NCBI RefSeq assembly: GCF_003854965.1 | Contig: NZ_RQPI01000007.1 | Location: forward strand, 124,001-188,000 | Reading direction: 5' to 3' | Source: Paenibacillus rhizophilus | GTDB taxonomy: Bacteria; Bacillota; Bacilli; Paenibacillales; Paenibacillaceae | Length of the DNA stretch: 64,000 nucleotides | Shown: piece after piece, positions 41,162-49,483 of the stretch | How the letters are laid out: every line of letters starts with the position of its first letter | Position numbering within the stretch: the first letter of the stretch is position 1 | The notes under the pieces: model-generated | Seen by the model: the letters and a program-made list of their open reading frames with translations, nothing else | Databases searched by the model: none | Told to the model about the DNA's origin: nothing | Made by a program: the position numbers and the translations under genes

Positions 41162-42680
41162 TATCGTCGATCAATTGTCTGTCAAGGTAACCGAAACCGC
41201 CAACCCGTTCCGCCTCCCTGTTTCTACGCTCTTCTCCATGGCCGCCCGAATCAACAAAAAGCGTTCGTTTCTGTTTGTCAGCAAGGTGCTGGGCAAGCAC
41301 ATTCCCGTGAACCCTTATACGCCGCTGCTGACCGGCGCAGCGCTTGGACTGCTGTTGTACCGCGAGCAGCTGCGGGCTTCGCCGGAAGGCGATTGCTGCA
41401 CGGCCGGAACGGCTGAGGCGATAACGGAGGAGGCGGTGGCCGGTGCAAGGCCGCAAGAGACTTGCGCCAAGGGCCGAGCGGCAGGCGCGGAGTCCGATGA
41501 GGCTGCGGCCCGCAGTGAAGAAGCGGGCAGCACGGCGGCGGAGCAGGCCGAGCTGCTGCTTGACCGGGCGGTGCGTGGACTGATGCATCCGGCCTATGCG
41601 GAAGAGGCTTACCGCGATCTTGTCGCCGCCAAGCTGGTGCTGCCGAGGCCCGCGCTGTTTATCGGCTTTGCCGAGACGGCTACGGCGCTTGGCCACAGCA
41701 TGTACCGGCTGTTTGACGGCGGGGCCGCTTATATTCATACGACGCGCGAGGATATCCCGGATTTGCAGTCGGTCATCAGCTTCGAGGAGGAGCATTCACA
41801 TGCCGTCGACCATCTCTGTTACGCGCTGGAACCGTCTTTATTGTCCGGCGGCGAGCCGGTCATTCTCGTCGATGATGAAATTACGACCGGCAATACCGTC
41901 ATCAATATTATCCGCGATATCCAGTCCAAGTTTCCAAGGAAGGAATACGTGGTTGCTTCAATACTTGACTGGAGAACCGGTCGGAATCTTCAGACTTACG
42001 GGGAGCTGGAGAAGGAACTGGACATCAGAATCACATCCTTGTGTCTGCTTCAGGGAAGCATCGAAGTAAGCGGCGCGCCGCTGTTTGAAGCAGCGGATGC
42101 CCCGACTTCCTCCGCCAGCACAACGCGGGCACCGGTTGTTGCGTCTTATATAGTAGACGGGATGAAGCGGCTCCCTGTCTGTTCGATTGATTCGCTGCGT
42201 GAAATCAATGCCGCGCCGTACATCCGCGGCTCCGGCCGGTTCGGCATCCGGCCGCAAGACAATACGGAGCTTGACCGAGCCGCCGCGAATATTGCGCGGA
42301 AGCTGCGGACGATGCGGGGAGGAGGCGCGTCACTGGTTCTGGGCGTGGGAGAATTTATGTATCTGCCGATGCGGGTGGCCGCCGAAATGGGCGAAGATGT
42401 CTTCTACCAGTCGACGACCCGCAGCCCGATTCATCCGGGTTCCGCCCCGGATTACGGCGTGCTCAGCGCAGAGGCCTATCCTTCCGCGGGCGATCCAGGC
42501 ATTACGAATTATATTTACAATGTCGCTCCCGGGCAGTACGACGACATTTTCGTGCTGCTGGAACGGGAGGTGCCCGCCTCGCGCATACAGCCGATGCTGG
42601 ACGTACTGAACAGGCTCGCCGGGCGCAGGGTTCATTTGATTGTGCTGTCCGGCGAAAGAGAGAGGGAGGCGGAGGAATGA
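41106..42680 (+). CDS. Phosphoribosyltransferase with TRSP domain
   Basis: The 524-residue protein starts with a PRTase domain containing the PRPP loop V-I-L-V-D-D-E-I-T-T-G-N-T. The C-terminal TRSP domain has the namesake S-T-T-R-S-P-I-H-P, followed by G-I-T-N-Y-I-Y-N-V. Before the PRPP loop lies a low-complexity Ala/Glu-rich insertion (about residues 90-150). PRTases move a ribose-5-phosphate unit from PRPP; here the acceptor is unknown. Start ATG 41106 overlaps the lyase end, and ATG 41148 is an alternative. The next gene overlaps by four bases. Confidence 0.8.
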   Translation: MKNSILSDYCPNTNMHTFNIVDQLSVKVTETANPFRLPVSTLFSMAARINKKRSFLFVSKVLGKHIPVNPYTPLLTGAALGLLLYREQLRASPEGDCCTAGTAEAITEEAVAGARPQETCAKGRAAGAESDEAAARSEEAGSTAAEQAELLLDRAVRGLMHPAYAEEAYRDLVAAKLVLPRPALFIGFAETATALGHSMYRLFDGGAAYIHTTREDIPDLQSVISFEEEHSHAVDHLCYALEPSLLSGGEPVILVDDEITTGNTVINIIRDIQSKFPRKEYVVASILDWRTGRNLQTYGELEKELDIRITSLCLLQGSIEVSGAPLFEAADAPTSSASTTRAPVVASYIVDGMKRLPVCSIDSLREINAAPYIRGSGRFGIRPQDNTELDRAAANIARKLRTMRGGGASLVLGVGEFMYLPMRVAAEMGEDVFYQSTTRSPIHPGSAPDYGVLSAEAYPSAGDPGITNYIYNVAPGQYDDIFVLLEREVPASRIQPMLDVLNRLAGRRVHLIVLSGEREREAEE

Positions 42681-43828
42681 AGGAGCTCGGGATGCAGCGA
42701 TGGATGGACAAAAAAATAGCTCCGCCCGTCCCCCTGGGCAGTTATGCGCCGGAGGACGTCACTTTCCTGCTGAAGGACCTCGGTGGCGCTGCGCTTGAAC
42801 GGGGGACGAAGGAGCGGGAAACCGCTATTCAATCCGGCGTCCACTATTCGGAGATGCTTCCGGTCGAGTACCGTCCGACAGACCGGTATATCGATCTGTT
42901 CCACGATACGCTCCGCCGGTCGGCGGGCAAAGTCGCACAAGCTGTCGCCGCCGTGTCCGAGCTGATCTGGTCGCGCAAAGGCCGCGAGGCGGTGCTAATC
43001 TCGCTCGCCCGCGCGGGTACGCCGGTCGGCGTGCTGATCAAGCGATACATCAAAGAGATGTATAGAGCGGATCTTCCGCATTACAGCATATCCATCATCC
43101 GGGGCAAAGGGATTGATGAAAATGCGGTGCTGTATATACTCCAGCGCCACGGAGCGGACGCAAAGCTCCAGTTCATTGACGGCTGGACGGGGAAAGGCGC
43201 GATCCGGCAGGTGCTGATCGAAGCCTGTGAGAGCTTCGGCGTGAAGTATGGCGTCCGGCTGGACGATGATCTAGCTGTACTGGCCGATCCCGGCCGCTGC
43301 ACGGCGACATTCGGCACAAGGGAGGATTATCTGATCCCGAGCGCCTGCCTGAATTCCACCGTCTCCGGGCTGATGAGCCGGACCGTGCTTCGGGATGATC
43401 TGATCGGCCCGGAAGACTTTCACGGCGCCAAATTTTACAGGGAATGGCTGGACGAAGATGTATCCAATCTATTCGTCGATACGGTCAGCTCCTGCTTCGC
43501 GTCTGCCGCGGAAGCAGGCAGCAGGACGGCTGCGGAGATGCTGGTCTCACCGCCGCCTGTGACCTGGCAGGGGCTGCGGGATATCCGCAGCATCCAGGAA
43601 ACATACGGCATAGCCGACATTAATCTGGTCAAGCCGGGAGTAGGCGAGACGACCCGGGTGCTGCTGCGCCGAATGCCGTGGAAAATTCTCGTGGACAGGG
43701 TCGATAATCCTAACCTGAGTCACATAATGCTGCTCGCGGAGGACCGCGGCATTCCGGTGGAGATCTTCCCGGATCTGTCCTATTCCTGCTGCGGCATCAT
43801 CAAGCTGCTGAAGGGGGAAAGCGAATGA
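42677..43828 (+). CDS. PRTase-like protein with C-terminal PELOTA domain (StiP-type)
   Basis: The 383-residue protein has an N-terminal PRTase-related domain (labelled cysteine protease StiP in databases). It contains L-I-S-L-A-R-A-G-T-P-V-G-V-L-I, S-I-S-I-I-R-G-K-G-I-D-E-N-A, and F-I-D-G-W-T-G-K-G. The C-terminal 80 residues match the PELOTA RNA-binding-type domain: V-G-E-T-T-R-V-L-L-R-R-M-P-W-K-I, then G-I-P-V-E-I. The ATG overlaps the previous stop (ATGA) with GGAGG upstream. Published Ter loci pair this gene with the TRSP PRTase. Confidence 0.75.
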   Translation: MKELGMQRWMDKKIAPPVPLGSYAPEDVTFLLKDLGGAALERGTKERETAIQSGVHYSEMLPVEYRPTDRYIDLFHDTLRRSAGKVAQAVAAVSELIWSRKGREAVLISLARAGTPVGVLIKRYIKEMYRADLPHYSISIIRGKGIDENAVLYILQRHGADAKLQFIDGWTGKGAIRQVLIEACESFGVKYGVRLDDDLAVLADPGRCTATFGTREDYLIPSACLNSTVSGLMSRTVLRDDLIGPEDFHGAKFYREWLDEDVSNLFVDTVSSCFASAAEAGSRTAAEMLVSPPPVTWQGLRDIRSIQETYGIADINLVKPGVGETTRVLLRRMPWKILVDRVDNPNLSHIMLLAEDRGIPVEIFPDLSYSCCGIIKLLKGESE

Positions 43829-44655
43829 TATACGCAAGCGATCTGGACCGCACGCTAATCTACTCGCCTGCGGCGCTTGGCGTTCCGGAAGATACGCCCG
43901 GGCTGGTTCCGGCGGAAATCCGGGACGGCCGGGTCGTGTCCTACATTTCAAGGACGGCTCTTCAGGAGCTTGCGGCGCTGTCGCCGGACATCGTCTTTAT
44001 GCCCGTAACGACACGGACCGTGGCTCAGTACCGGAGAATTAATTTGTTCCGGGAGACCGTGATTCCGGACTACGCCGTCACCAGCAACGGCGGCAATATA
44101 CTGGTGAACGGAGCCGTCGATGAGGAATGGAGAAAGAGAATTGGTGAAAAGGTCATGGCGGAATCCGCTCCCGAAGGCGATGTAAAATCGCTTGTGCTGG
44201 CAGCGCTTCGGGAAGAGTGGATCATCAGCGAGCGCTGGTGCGACGGGCTGTTCTACACTTATGTCGTACATCGCGATTTGATACCGATTGAGGTGGCGTT
44301 GGGTCTGTCGGAGAAGCTGTACGGACTCGGCTGGAGGGTTTCCCTGCAGGGCCGCAAGCTGTATGCCGTTCCGGCCGCCGTCAACAAGAGCGACGCTATC
44401 GCCCATGTCCGCCGAACCGTCCGAAGTGAGCCGATGGCGGCGTCGGGCGATTCGCTGCTGGACCGGTGCCTGCTGGACAGCGCCGACTATGCCATCGTTC
44501 CGCCGCACGGAGAAATCTACGCGCAGCGGGAGAACGGACCCGAGATGCCGTACCGGTTCACGAATTCATCCGGCGTGTTCGCCGCCGATGAGATTTTGCG
44601 GTATGTAAGGGAAATATATAACCGATTATCGGCAACGGGAGTGGAGGCGCAGTGA
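43825..44655 (+). CDS. HAD-superfamily phosphatase
   Basis: The 276-residue HAD enzyme has motif I as Y-A-S-D-L-D-R-T-L (nucleophile and acid Asp), motif II in P-V-T-T-R-T, and a cap region of the Cof/SPP type. The final K-S-D-A-I-A-H and A-S-G-D-S-L-L-D-R give motifs III and IV. It likely removes a phosphate from the module's intermediate. The start overlaps the previous stop by four bases (ATGA), so the module is translated in sequence. Confidence 0.8.
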   Translation: MIYASDLDRTLIYSPAALGVPEDTPGLVPAEIRDGRVVSYISRTALQELAALSPDIVFMPVTTRTVAQYRRINLFRETVIPDYAVTSNGGNILVNGAVDEEWRKRIGEKVMAESAPEGDVKSLVLAALREEWIISERWCDGLFYTYVVHRDLIPIEVALGLSEKLYGLGWRVSLQGRKLYAVPAAVNKSDAIAHVRRTVRSEPMAASGDSLLDRCLLDSADYAIVPPHGEIYAQRENGPEMPYRFTNSSGVFAADEILRYVREIYNRLSATGVEAQ

Positions 44656-45707
44656 AGAGTGTAAATGTTTATTTCAACCGCTGGTTTTCGGTTGCCTACC
44701 ACTATATGAACCTGATCCGCGGCAACGAGGACGGTATGCCTTTCCGGATTTTCGCGACTCATCCCGACATCAACCATATGTCACTGCAAGGGGCTGACGT
44801 GGCGGAGAAGGAGCCTGCGCTTACGGGCTTGCCGTATGTAGAGTTTTGCGTTGATTTCTGCCGCCGCCATGCCATCGATATCTTTATTCCCCGGCTTCAC
44901 ATGCTCGATATTTCACGTCATGCTCATCTGTTCGACGAAATCGGGACGAAAGTGCTGGTGTGCCGGGATGCGGAGCTGCTGGAAAGCGTAATGATTAAGG
45001 ACAAATTTTATGAAAATGTCAAAGCCAAAGGCATTATGGCCATTCCCGACTATCATGTCGTCCGCAGCGCGGAAGGCTTCGAGGCGGCTTACCGGGACCT
45101 TGCGGCAAAAGGGCATCGCGTCTGCTTCAAGCCGACCGATTCCGAAGGCGGGCTCGGCTTCCGCATCATTGACAACAACCGCAGTCCACTGCAGGAGCTG
45201 CTGGGCTACGTAACGCCGCTCATTTCATTTGAGGAAGCGCGGCGCATTCTGGCGGAGGCCCGGTCCTTCCCGGATCTGATGGTCATGGAGCTGCTGGAAG
45301 GCTATGAGTACAGCATCGACTGCCTGGCCGGCGGGGAAGGAAGGCTGCTCGCCGCCGTCCCGCGCCGCAAGGCGGGCGGACGCCTGCGGCTGCTTGAGCG
45401 CCATGCCGGATTTATGGAGCTCGCGGCCAAGGTGGCGGAAACGTACAGACTCCCTTACAATTTTAATATCCAGATGAAATACAACGGGGAGACGCCGAAG
45501 CTTCTGGAGATTAATCCCCGGATGTCGGGAGGGCTGCATATCACCTGTCTGTCCGGCATCAACTTTCCTTATCTGGCTGTCAAAAGCGCGCTCGGCGGCG
45601 AGGTGCCGCGGATGGAGCTTCAGCGCGACATTCTGGCCGCGCATATCGAACAGCCGGTCATCGTGACGGAAAAAGAGAATTCCGCCGCACCGGATGTCGT
45701 TAATTGA
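44652..45707 (+). CDS. ATP-grasp ligase of the Ter biosynthetic module
   Basis: The 351-residue ATP-grasp enzyme has V-C-F-K-P-T-D-S-E-G-G-L-G-F, L-M-V-M-E-L-L-E-G-Y-E-Y-S-I-D and P-K-L-L-E-I-N-P-R-M-S-G-G, in carboxylate-ligase style. It likely joins an amino or acyl group with ATP use. The GTG start overlaps the HAD stop by four bases (GTGA). It is the last of the five tightly overlapping module genes. Confidence 0.85.
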   Translation: MKSVNVYFNRWFSVAYHYMNLIRGNEDGMPFRIFATHPDINHMSLQGADVAEKEPALTGLPYVEFCVDFCRRHAIDIFIPRLHMLDISRHAHLFDEIGTKVLVCRDAELLESVMIKDKFYENVKAKGIMAIPDYHVVRSAEGFEAAYRDLAAKGHRVCFKPTDSEGGLGFRIIDNNRSPLQELLGYVTPLISFEEARRILAEARSFPDLMVMELLEGYEYSIDCLAGGEGRLLAAVPRRKAGGRLRLLERHAGFMELAAKVAETYRLPYNFNIQMKYNGETPKLLEINPRMSGGLHITCLSGINFPYLAVKSALGGEVPRMELQRDILAAHIEQPVIVTEKENSAAPDVVN

Positions 45708-45771
45708 CAAAAGCGGATGGAAAGTGTTACTTTTCTTCCAAGAGACAGGCTGTCATTTATAGGAATATGCT

Positions 45772-46539
45772 GTGCAAGAGGTGAGTGCTATCCAACATAA
45801 AGCGAAAGTATTGGTATACGCGGGCATCGGTTACGCCGCGGCGGTGGTGACCAGCACCGTGCTGCCGGAAATGCTGTCCCTGCTGCTCCCGTTCGCCGGG
45901 GCAGCGTTCGGGCTGTTCGGCGGAAGCAGCCGGAGAAGCAACCTGCCCGGCGAGGCGCTCCCAGGGGGAGCCGAACCGTCCCCGTCAGCGCATCCGCTCC
46001 GGACGGCGGCTTCCGCAGCCGGCACTCCGGCCGACGCGCAGGCGGCTCAGGCCGGCATGTCCGGCGCACCGGCTTACCGGTCCGGGGCCCCGGCCGGCGA
46101 AACGGACGGCGGCAGGGGAGAACCGGCAGCTTCGATTCAGCCGGAGTTCGCTCCAGTGGTCGAGTACCTGAGCATCCTGGAGGATATGATTATCTCCGAA
46201 GGGCAGAAGAATACGCTCGATAACGAAATCGTGGAGAAGTCGCTGGCGCTGTTCGCCCGGCTTCAGCGCGTCATTCCGCTGCTGCAGGAGCTGGGCAACG
46301 GCGAGATCAACCATACCGTCCGGCGCCTTATTTTGAAGGACCTGAACGGCGTAATCAACCCGTTCCTGCGGCTCAGCGGCGAGGCGAAGACCCGAAACCG
46401 GCGGACGCTGCTGAACGGTCTGAAGGATATCGATTCCAAAATTACCGAGATTGCCTCTACGATTGAGCACAAGGACCTGCTGGAATTGCAAAGTAAAGCG
46501 GAGCTGATTCATCAACGCTACAACAGCGCCGAATTATAG
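45772..46539 (+). CDS. XpaC-like membrane protein
   Basis: The 255-residue protein has two hydrophobic stretches near residues 15-50 (Y-A-G-I-G-Y-A-A-A-V-V-T and L-L-L-P-F-A-G-A-A-F-G-L-F). A Pro/Ala/Gly-rich linker of about 65 residues follows, then a helical domain (S-I-L-E-D-M-I-I-S-E-G-Q-K, F-A-R-L-Q-R-V-I-P-L-L-Q-E-L-G). This fits the XpaC family named for 5-bromo-4-chloroindolyl phosphate hydrolysis. GTG 45772 has AGGA seven bases upstream. In B. subtilis xpaC is directly followed by yaaN (a telA relative), as here. Confidence 0.75.
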   Translation: MQEVSAIQHKAKVLVYAGIGYAAAVVTSTVLPEMLSLLLPFAGAAFGLFGGSSRRSNLPGEALPGGAEPSPSAHPLRTAASAAGTPADAQAAQAGMSGAPAYRSGAPAGETDGGRGEPAASIQPEFAPVVEYLSILEDMIISEGQKNTLDNEIVEKSLALFARLQRVIPLLQELGNGEINHTVRRLILKDLNGVINPFLRLSGEAKTRNRRTLLNGLKDIDSKITEIASTIEHKDLLELQSKAELIHQRYNSAEL

Positions 46540-46550
46540 GAGGGAAGACC

Positions 46551-47651
46551 ATGTCTACGCCGATTATTCCACTGAAAAAAGAAGATGAAGACAAGGTTGT
46601 TCAGGAAGCCTCACAGCTGATCGAGAAGGTTGCCAAGACCGATACCGTAGCGCTGGACACCCTAATGGACGATATCGGCAAGCTTGGGGTGAAGACGCAG
46701 GAGAAGGCGGGCCAGACGCTGAAGCTGCTGGACCGCCCGGTGAACGAACTGATGAGCGGCAAGCGCAGCGAAGTGTCGAACATGATTTTGAAGCTGCGGG
46801 GCGAATGCGAAGAGCTTCAGCAGAGTAAAAATGTAAGCTTTTTCGGCAAAATGCTGCGCAAGAGCCCGCTCAAAAACTATGTCTACAAATACCAGTCCGT
46901 CCGCACGAATATCGATGGAATCATTACGGGCCTTCGGGACGGCAGAGACACGCTGGAAGAGAGCATTGTCAACATGCGCCAGCTCAAGCGCACCTCCATG
47001 GAGGAGATCTATAACCTGCAGACCAAAATCGCCTTCGGGAACAGGCTGAAAGAGCTGTTCGAATCGGAAATCGCCAAGCCGGAGAACGAGTACCGCAAGA
47101 CCTATCTGGAACGCGGCCTTCGCAAGGTGGTTACCCGCATCCAGTCGATGACCGAGATGATTATGCTGTACAATCAAGCGATTGCCGCGACGGATATCAT
47201 CAACGACAACAACGACAAGCTGATCGACTCCGTGAACAACGCGATCGACAAAACGTCCAACCTGATTACCGTGTCCGCGATGATTGCGATGTCTCTGGCT
47301 GATCAGGAAAATGTCATCTCCGCCGTGGAGGCGACGAACAAGACGATTGAAGACCAGTTCAAGGAAAATGCGCGGCTGCTGCGCACAACGACGGAGAAGA
47401 CGAGCGAGCTGCTGGCCAAGCCGTCCATGTCCATGGAGGCCGTCAATCAGGCAATCGGCGATCTGATGTCCGCCCTCGATACGTCGGAGCAGTCCAACCG
47501 CCGGATCATCGAGAGCTGCCAGGATTATACGAACAAAATGACAGCGATCAATACGCAGCTTGGCAACCGCTTGGGCCAGAATGAGGCGGGCCGTCCCCAG
47601 GCGCTGAAACAGGGCGCGGCGGATAATGAGCTGAGCAGCTTTTTGAATTAG
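46551..47651 (+). CDS. telA: TelA-family toxic anion resistance protein
   Basis: The 366-residue, mostly coiled-coil protein has L-M-D-D-I-G-K-L-G, L-L-D-R-P-V-N-E-L, S-F-F-G-K-M-L-R-K-S-P-L and Q-I-G-style helices ending in D-Q-F-K-E-N-A-R-L-L. It is related to B. subtilis YceH and YaaN, which confer resistance to tellurite or envelope-active agents by an unclear route. ATG 46551 follows AGGAGGG and lies eleven bases after the XpaC-like stop. It is cytoplasmic and probably acts at the membrane with TerC. It is the last gene of the Ter locus. Confidence 0.9.
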   Translation: MSTPIIPLKKEDEDKVVQEASQLIEKVAKTDTVALDTLMDDIGKLGVKTQEKAGQTLKLLDRPVNELMSGKRSEVSNMILKLRGECEELQQSKNVSFFGKMLRKSPLKNYVYKYQSVRTNIDGIITGLRDGRDTLEESIVNMRQLKRTSMEEIYNLQTKIAFGNRLKELFESEIAKPENEYRKTYLERGLRKVVTRIQSMTEMIMLYNQAIAATDIINDNNDKLIDSVNNAIDKTSNLITVSAMIAMSLADQENVISAVEATNKTIEDQFKENARLLRTTTEKTSELLAKPSMSMEAVNQAIGDLMSALDTSEQSNRRIIESCQDYTNKMTAINTQLGNRLGQNEAGRPQALKQGAADNELSSFLN

Positions 47652-47680
47652 GACTAATTGTTCTATATATGCAGACGCGT

Positions 47681-47710
47681 GACCTGTCCGTTTATCCGGC
47701 AGGTCTTTTT
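47681..47710 (+). terminator. Terminator of the Ter locus
   Basis: GACCTG (47681-47686) pairs with CAGGTC (47700-47705) with a partly paired loop, followed by TTTTT. Confidence 0.8.
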
Positions 47711-47729
47711 GCTGTGCTGTACTCATAAT

Positions 47730-47781
47730 CCCCCTCCCCCGCACATACATTGCGACAAGGCGCGGCAATGTGGGAAGGGGG
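47730..47781 (+). promoter_or_regulatory. Imperfect hairpin covering the small-ORF ribosome site
   Basis: CCCCCTCCC and ACATTGC on the left arm (a 8-base bulge between) pair with GCAATGT and GGGAAGGGGG on the right arm. The right arm contains the AAGGGGGAG ribosome site of the next ORF, so the fold would mask it. Confidence 0.5.
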
Positions 47782-47788
47782 AGTTAAC

Positions 47789-47881
47789 GTGATCCTGGGC
47801 TGCCTGATTCTCGTGCTTCTTGTGGTGGCCAGCAGCGAGAAGGCGGAAGGGATCGCCGAATTGAACGACGACGATTCCTGA
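47789..47881 (+). CDS. Predicted 30-aa hydrophobic small protein
   Basis: The frame M-I-L-G-C-L-I-L-V-L-L-V-V-A-S-S-E-K-A-E ending D-D-D-S has an N-terminal membrane helix and a short acidic tail. GTG 47789 has AGGGGGAG five bases upstream; an in-frame ATG at 47768 would add seven residues. A strong masking hairpin precedes it. It could be a small membrane peptide or a chance ORF. No family is recognised. Confidence 0.5.
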   Translation: MILGCLILVLLVVASSEKAEGIAELNDDDS

Positions 47882-48010
47882 CCCAAGGGATGATCCGGCA
47901 ATCTCCGGGGTTTGTTGTTTCAAGCGTTTTCTTGCGGTTTATTGGGTATAATAAGCCACAGCTCGTATTATCCCGAGGCTGCTGAAAATACGACAACCCA
48001 CGGAGGATCT

Positions 48011-48799
48011 ATGGAAAACGAAGCACTGTTGAAAGTCGAGCAATTGGCGCTGAAGAAGCAAAAAGTTTACCGAAACAGTATATTCCGCTACATTGCCCGC
48101 GCCATGCTGGCCAGTATGTTTATCGGATTCGGCGTTATCGTGGCCTTCAAAACCGGCAACTTTTTTTACATGGAGCATTCTCCGATGACCTATCCGATGG
48201 CCGCTATTACTTTCGGAGCAGCCATCATCCTCATTTCCTACGGCGGCGGCGACCTGTTTACGGGTGATACGTTCTATTACACCTATGCGGCGCTGCGCAA
48301 GAAAATGCGGTGGACGGATGTCGCGCGGATGTGGGTGTGGAGCTATATCGGAAACATTTTGGGCGCAACGGCATTCGCCCTGCTCATTTATTTGACGGGT
48401 TTATTCTATGATGCGAATGTAAACGGCTTTTTGCTGAATGTCGTTGAGCATAAAATGGCAGCCCCGGCTGCGCAGCTGTTCTGGCGGGCGATTCTTTGTA
48501 ACTGGCTCGTCTGTCTGGCTTTCTTTGTGCCGATGTCGCTCAAAGCCGACGGCGCCAAACTGTTCTGTATGGTGCTGTTCGTATTCTGTTTCTTCATTTC
48601 GGGCTATGAACATAGCATTGCCAATATGTGCACCTTCGCGATCGCGCTTGTGCTGAACCACCCCGGAACCATCTCGTGGGGCGGTGTTGTGCATAACCTG
48701 GTTCCGGTTACCTTTGGCAATTTGATCGGCGGCGGGGTGCTGATGGGCGTCATGTACTACTATGTGAACAAGCCTTTCCTGGATCAGGACAGCCATTAA
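48011..48799 (+). CDS. Formate/nitrite transporter family channel
   Basis: The 262-residue protein has six hydrophobic helices with family marks: A-S-M-F-I-G-F-G-V-I-V-A-F, Y-G-G-G-D-L-F-T-G-D-T-F-Y-Y, G-N-I-L-G-A, L-C-N-W-L-V-C-L-A and G-Y-E-H-S-I-A-N-M. The His in the last motif is the conserved pore residue. It resembles NirC/FocA channels, which pass nitrite, formate or hydrosulfide as homopentamers. The start ATG 48011 follows CGGAGG. No nitrite reductase or formate lyase gene is near, so the substrate is open. Confidence 0.9.
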   Translation: MENEALLKVEQLALKKQKVYRNSIFRYIARAMLASMFIGFGVIVAFKTGNFFYMEHSPMTYPMAAITFGAAIILISYGGGDLFTGDTFYYTYAALRKKMRWTDVARMWVWSYIGNILGATAFALLIYLTGLFYDANVNGFLLNVVEHKMAAPAAQLFWRAILCNWLVCLAFFVPMSLKADGAKLFCMVLFVFCFFISGYEHSIANMCTFAIALVLNHPGTISWGGVVHNLVPVTFGNLIGGGVLMGVMYYYVNKPFLDQDSH

Positions 48800-48842
48800 A
48801 CGGCGGTGGACCGGATTTGCGACGCAGTCCATTCAAAGGCAA

Positions 48843-48887
48843 AGAAAGACCTCCATTCTGCACTAGGCAGGATCGGAGGTCTTTCTT
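48843..48887. terminator. Bidirectional terminator between FNT and rhodanese genes
   Basis: AAAGACCTCC (48845-48854) with GGAGGTCTTT (48875-48884), and T/A runs on both flanks. Confidence 0.85.
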
Positions 48888-49354
48888 CACTCTCCGTCTT
48901 GCGGCGGCATCGGCGGCATTTGCCAGTAAAGCGGCGCTTCCTCGCGAAGAGTCCCTTCCAGCGGTCCGCCTTCCCGCCGCCAATATTCGATGCCGCCGAG
49001 CATTTCTTTGACCTGGTAGCCCTGCGCGGCCAGCCGGGCGGCGGCTTTGGTCGCTCCGTTGCAGGCCGGACCCCAGCAGTACACAACCAGCGCCCGGTCC
49101 CGCGGCAGCTCCGGAGCACCGCTGCGGCCAAGATATCCGGAGGGCAGAGAGACGGCGCCGGGCAGATGCGCCTCTTCATAGGAACGGGCATCGCGGACAT
49201 CAACCAGAACAAAATTCAGCAACCCTTCACGCAGATCATAGGCGACGTCGGCCACATCGGTTTCGAACCTTCCCTTTGCGGCGAAATAGGCTGCGGCTTC
49301 GGCCGGGGAAGCGGGCGGAACGGACAACACCTGTGATTTCGGTTGGATCTTCAT
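48887..49354 (-). CDS. Rhodanese-domain protein
   Basis: The 155-residue protein carries a single rhodanese domain. V-L-V-D-V-R-D-A-R-S-Y-E-E-A-H and L-P-G-A-V-S-L-P are followed by the active-site loop Y-C-W-G-P-A-C-N-G-A. The loop has two cysteines, the second in the catalytic position. L-G-G-I-E-Y-W is the end mark. It transfers sulfane sulfur, for example from thiosulfate to cyanide or a protein thiol. ATG 49354 follows AAGGAGG by eight bases. It is divergent to a LysR regulator that probably controls it. Confidence 0.85.
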   Translation of the reverse strand: MKIQPKSQVLSVPPASPAEAAAYFAAKGRFETDVADVAYDLREGLLNFVLVDVRDARSYEEAHLPGAVSLPSGYLGRSGAPELPRDRALVVYCWGPACNGATKAAARLAAQGYQVKEMLGGIEYWRREGGPLEGTLREEAPLYWQMPPMPPQDGE

Positions 49355-49420
49355 GCTTACATCCTCCTTAAAGTCTACTGATGGCTCTTTCCTCCATTTT
49401 AGCTTGAATGAATCATTGCT

Positions 49421-49463
49421 GTTATCTATAGTATTAGATAACAACTATCGAAATGAATGATAG
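49421..49463. promoter_or_regulatory. Two inverted repeats in the rhodanese-lysR intergenic space
   Basis: GTTATCTA-N6-TAGATAAC (49421-49442) is a perfect 8-bp palindrome and CTATC-N9-GATAG (49445-49463) follows at once. This is the usual activator plus regulatory site arrangement of LysR-type operators. Confidence 0.65.
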
Positions 49464-49483
49464 TACAACCGGAGGATAACGGG

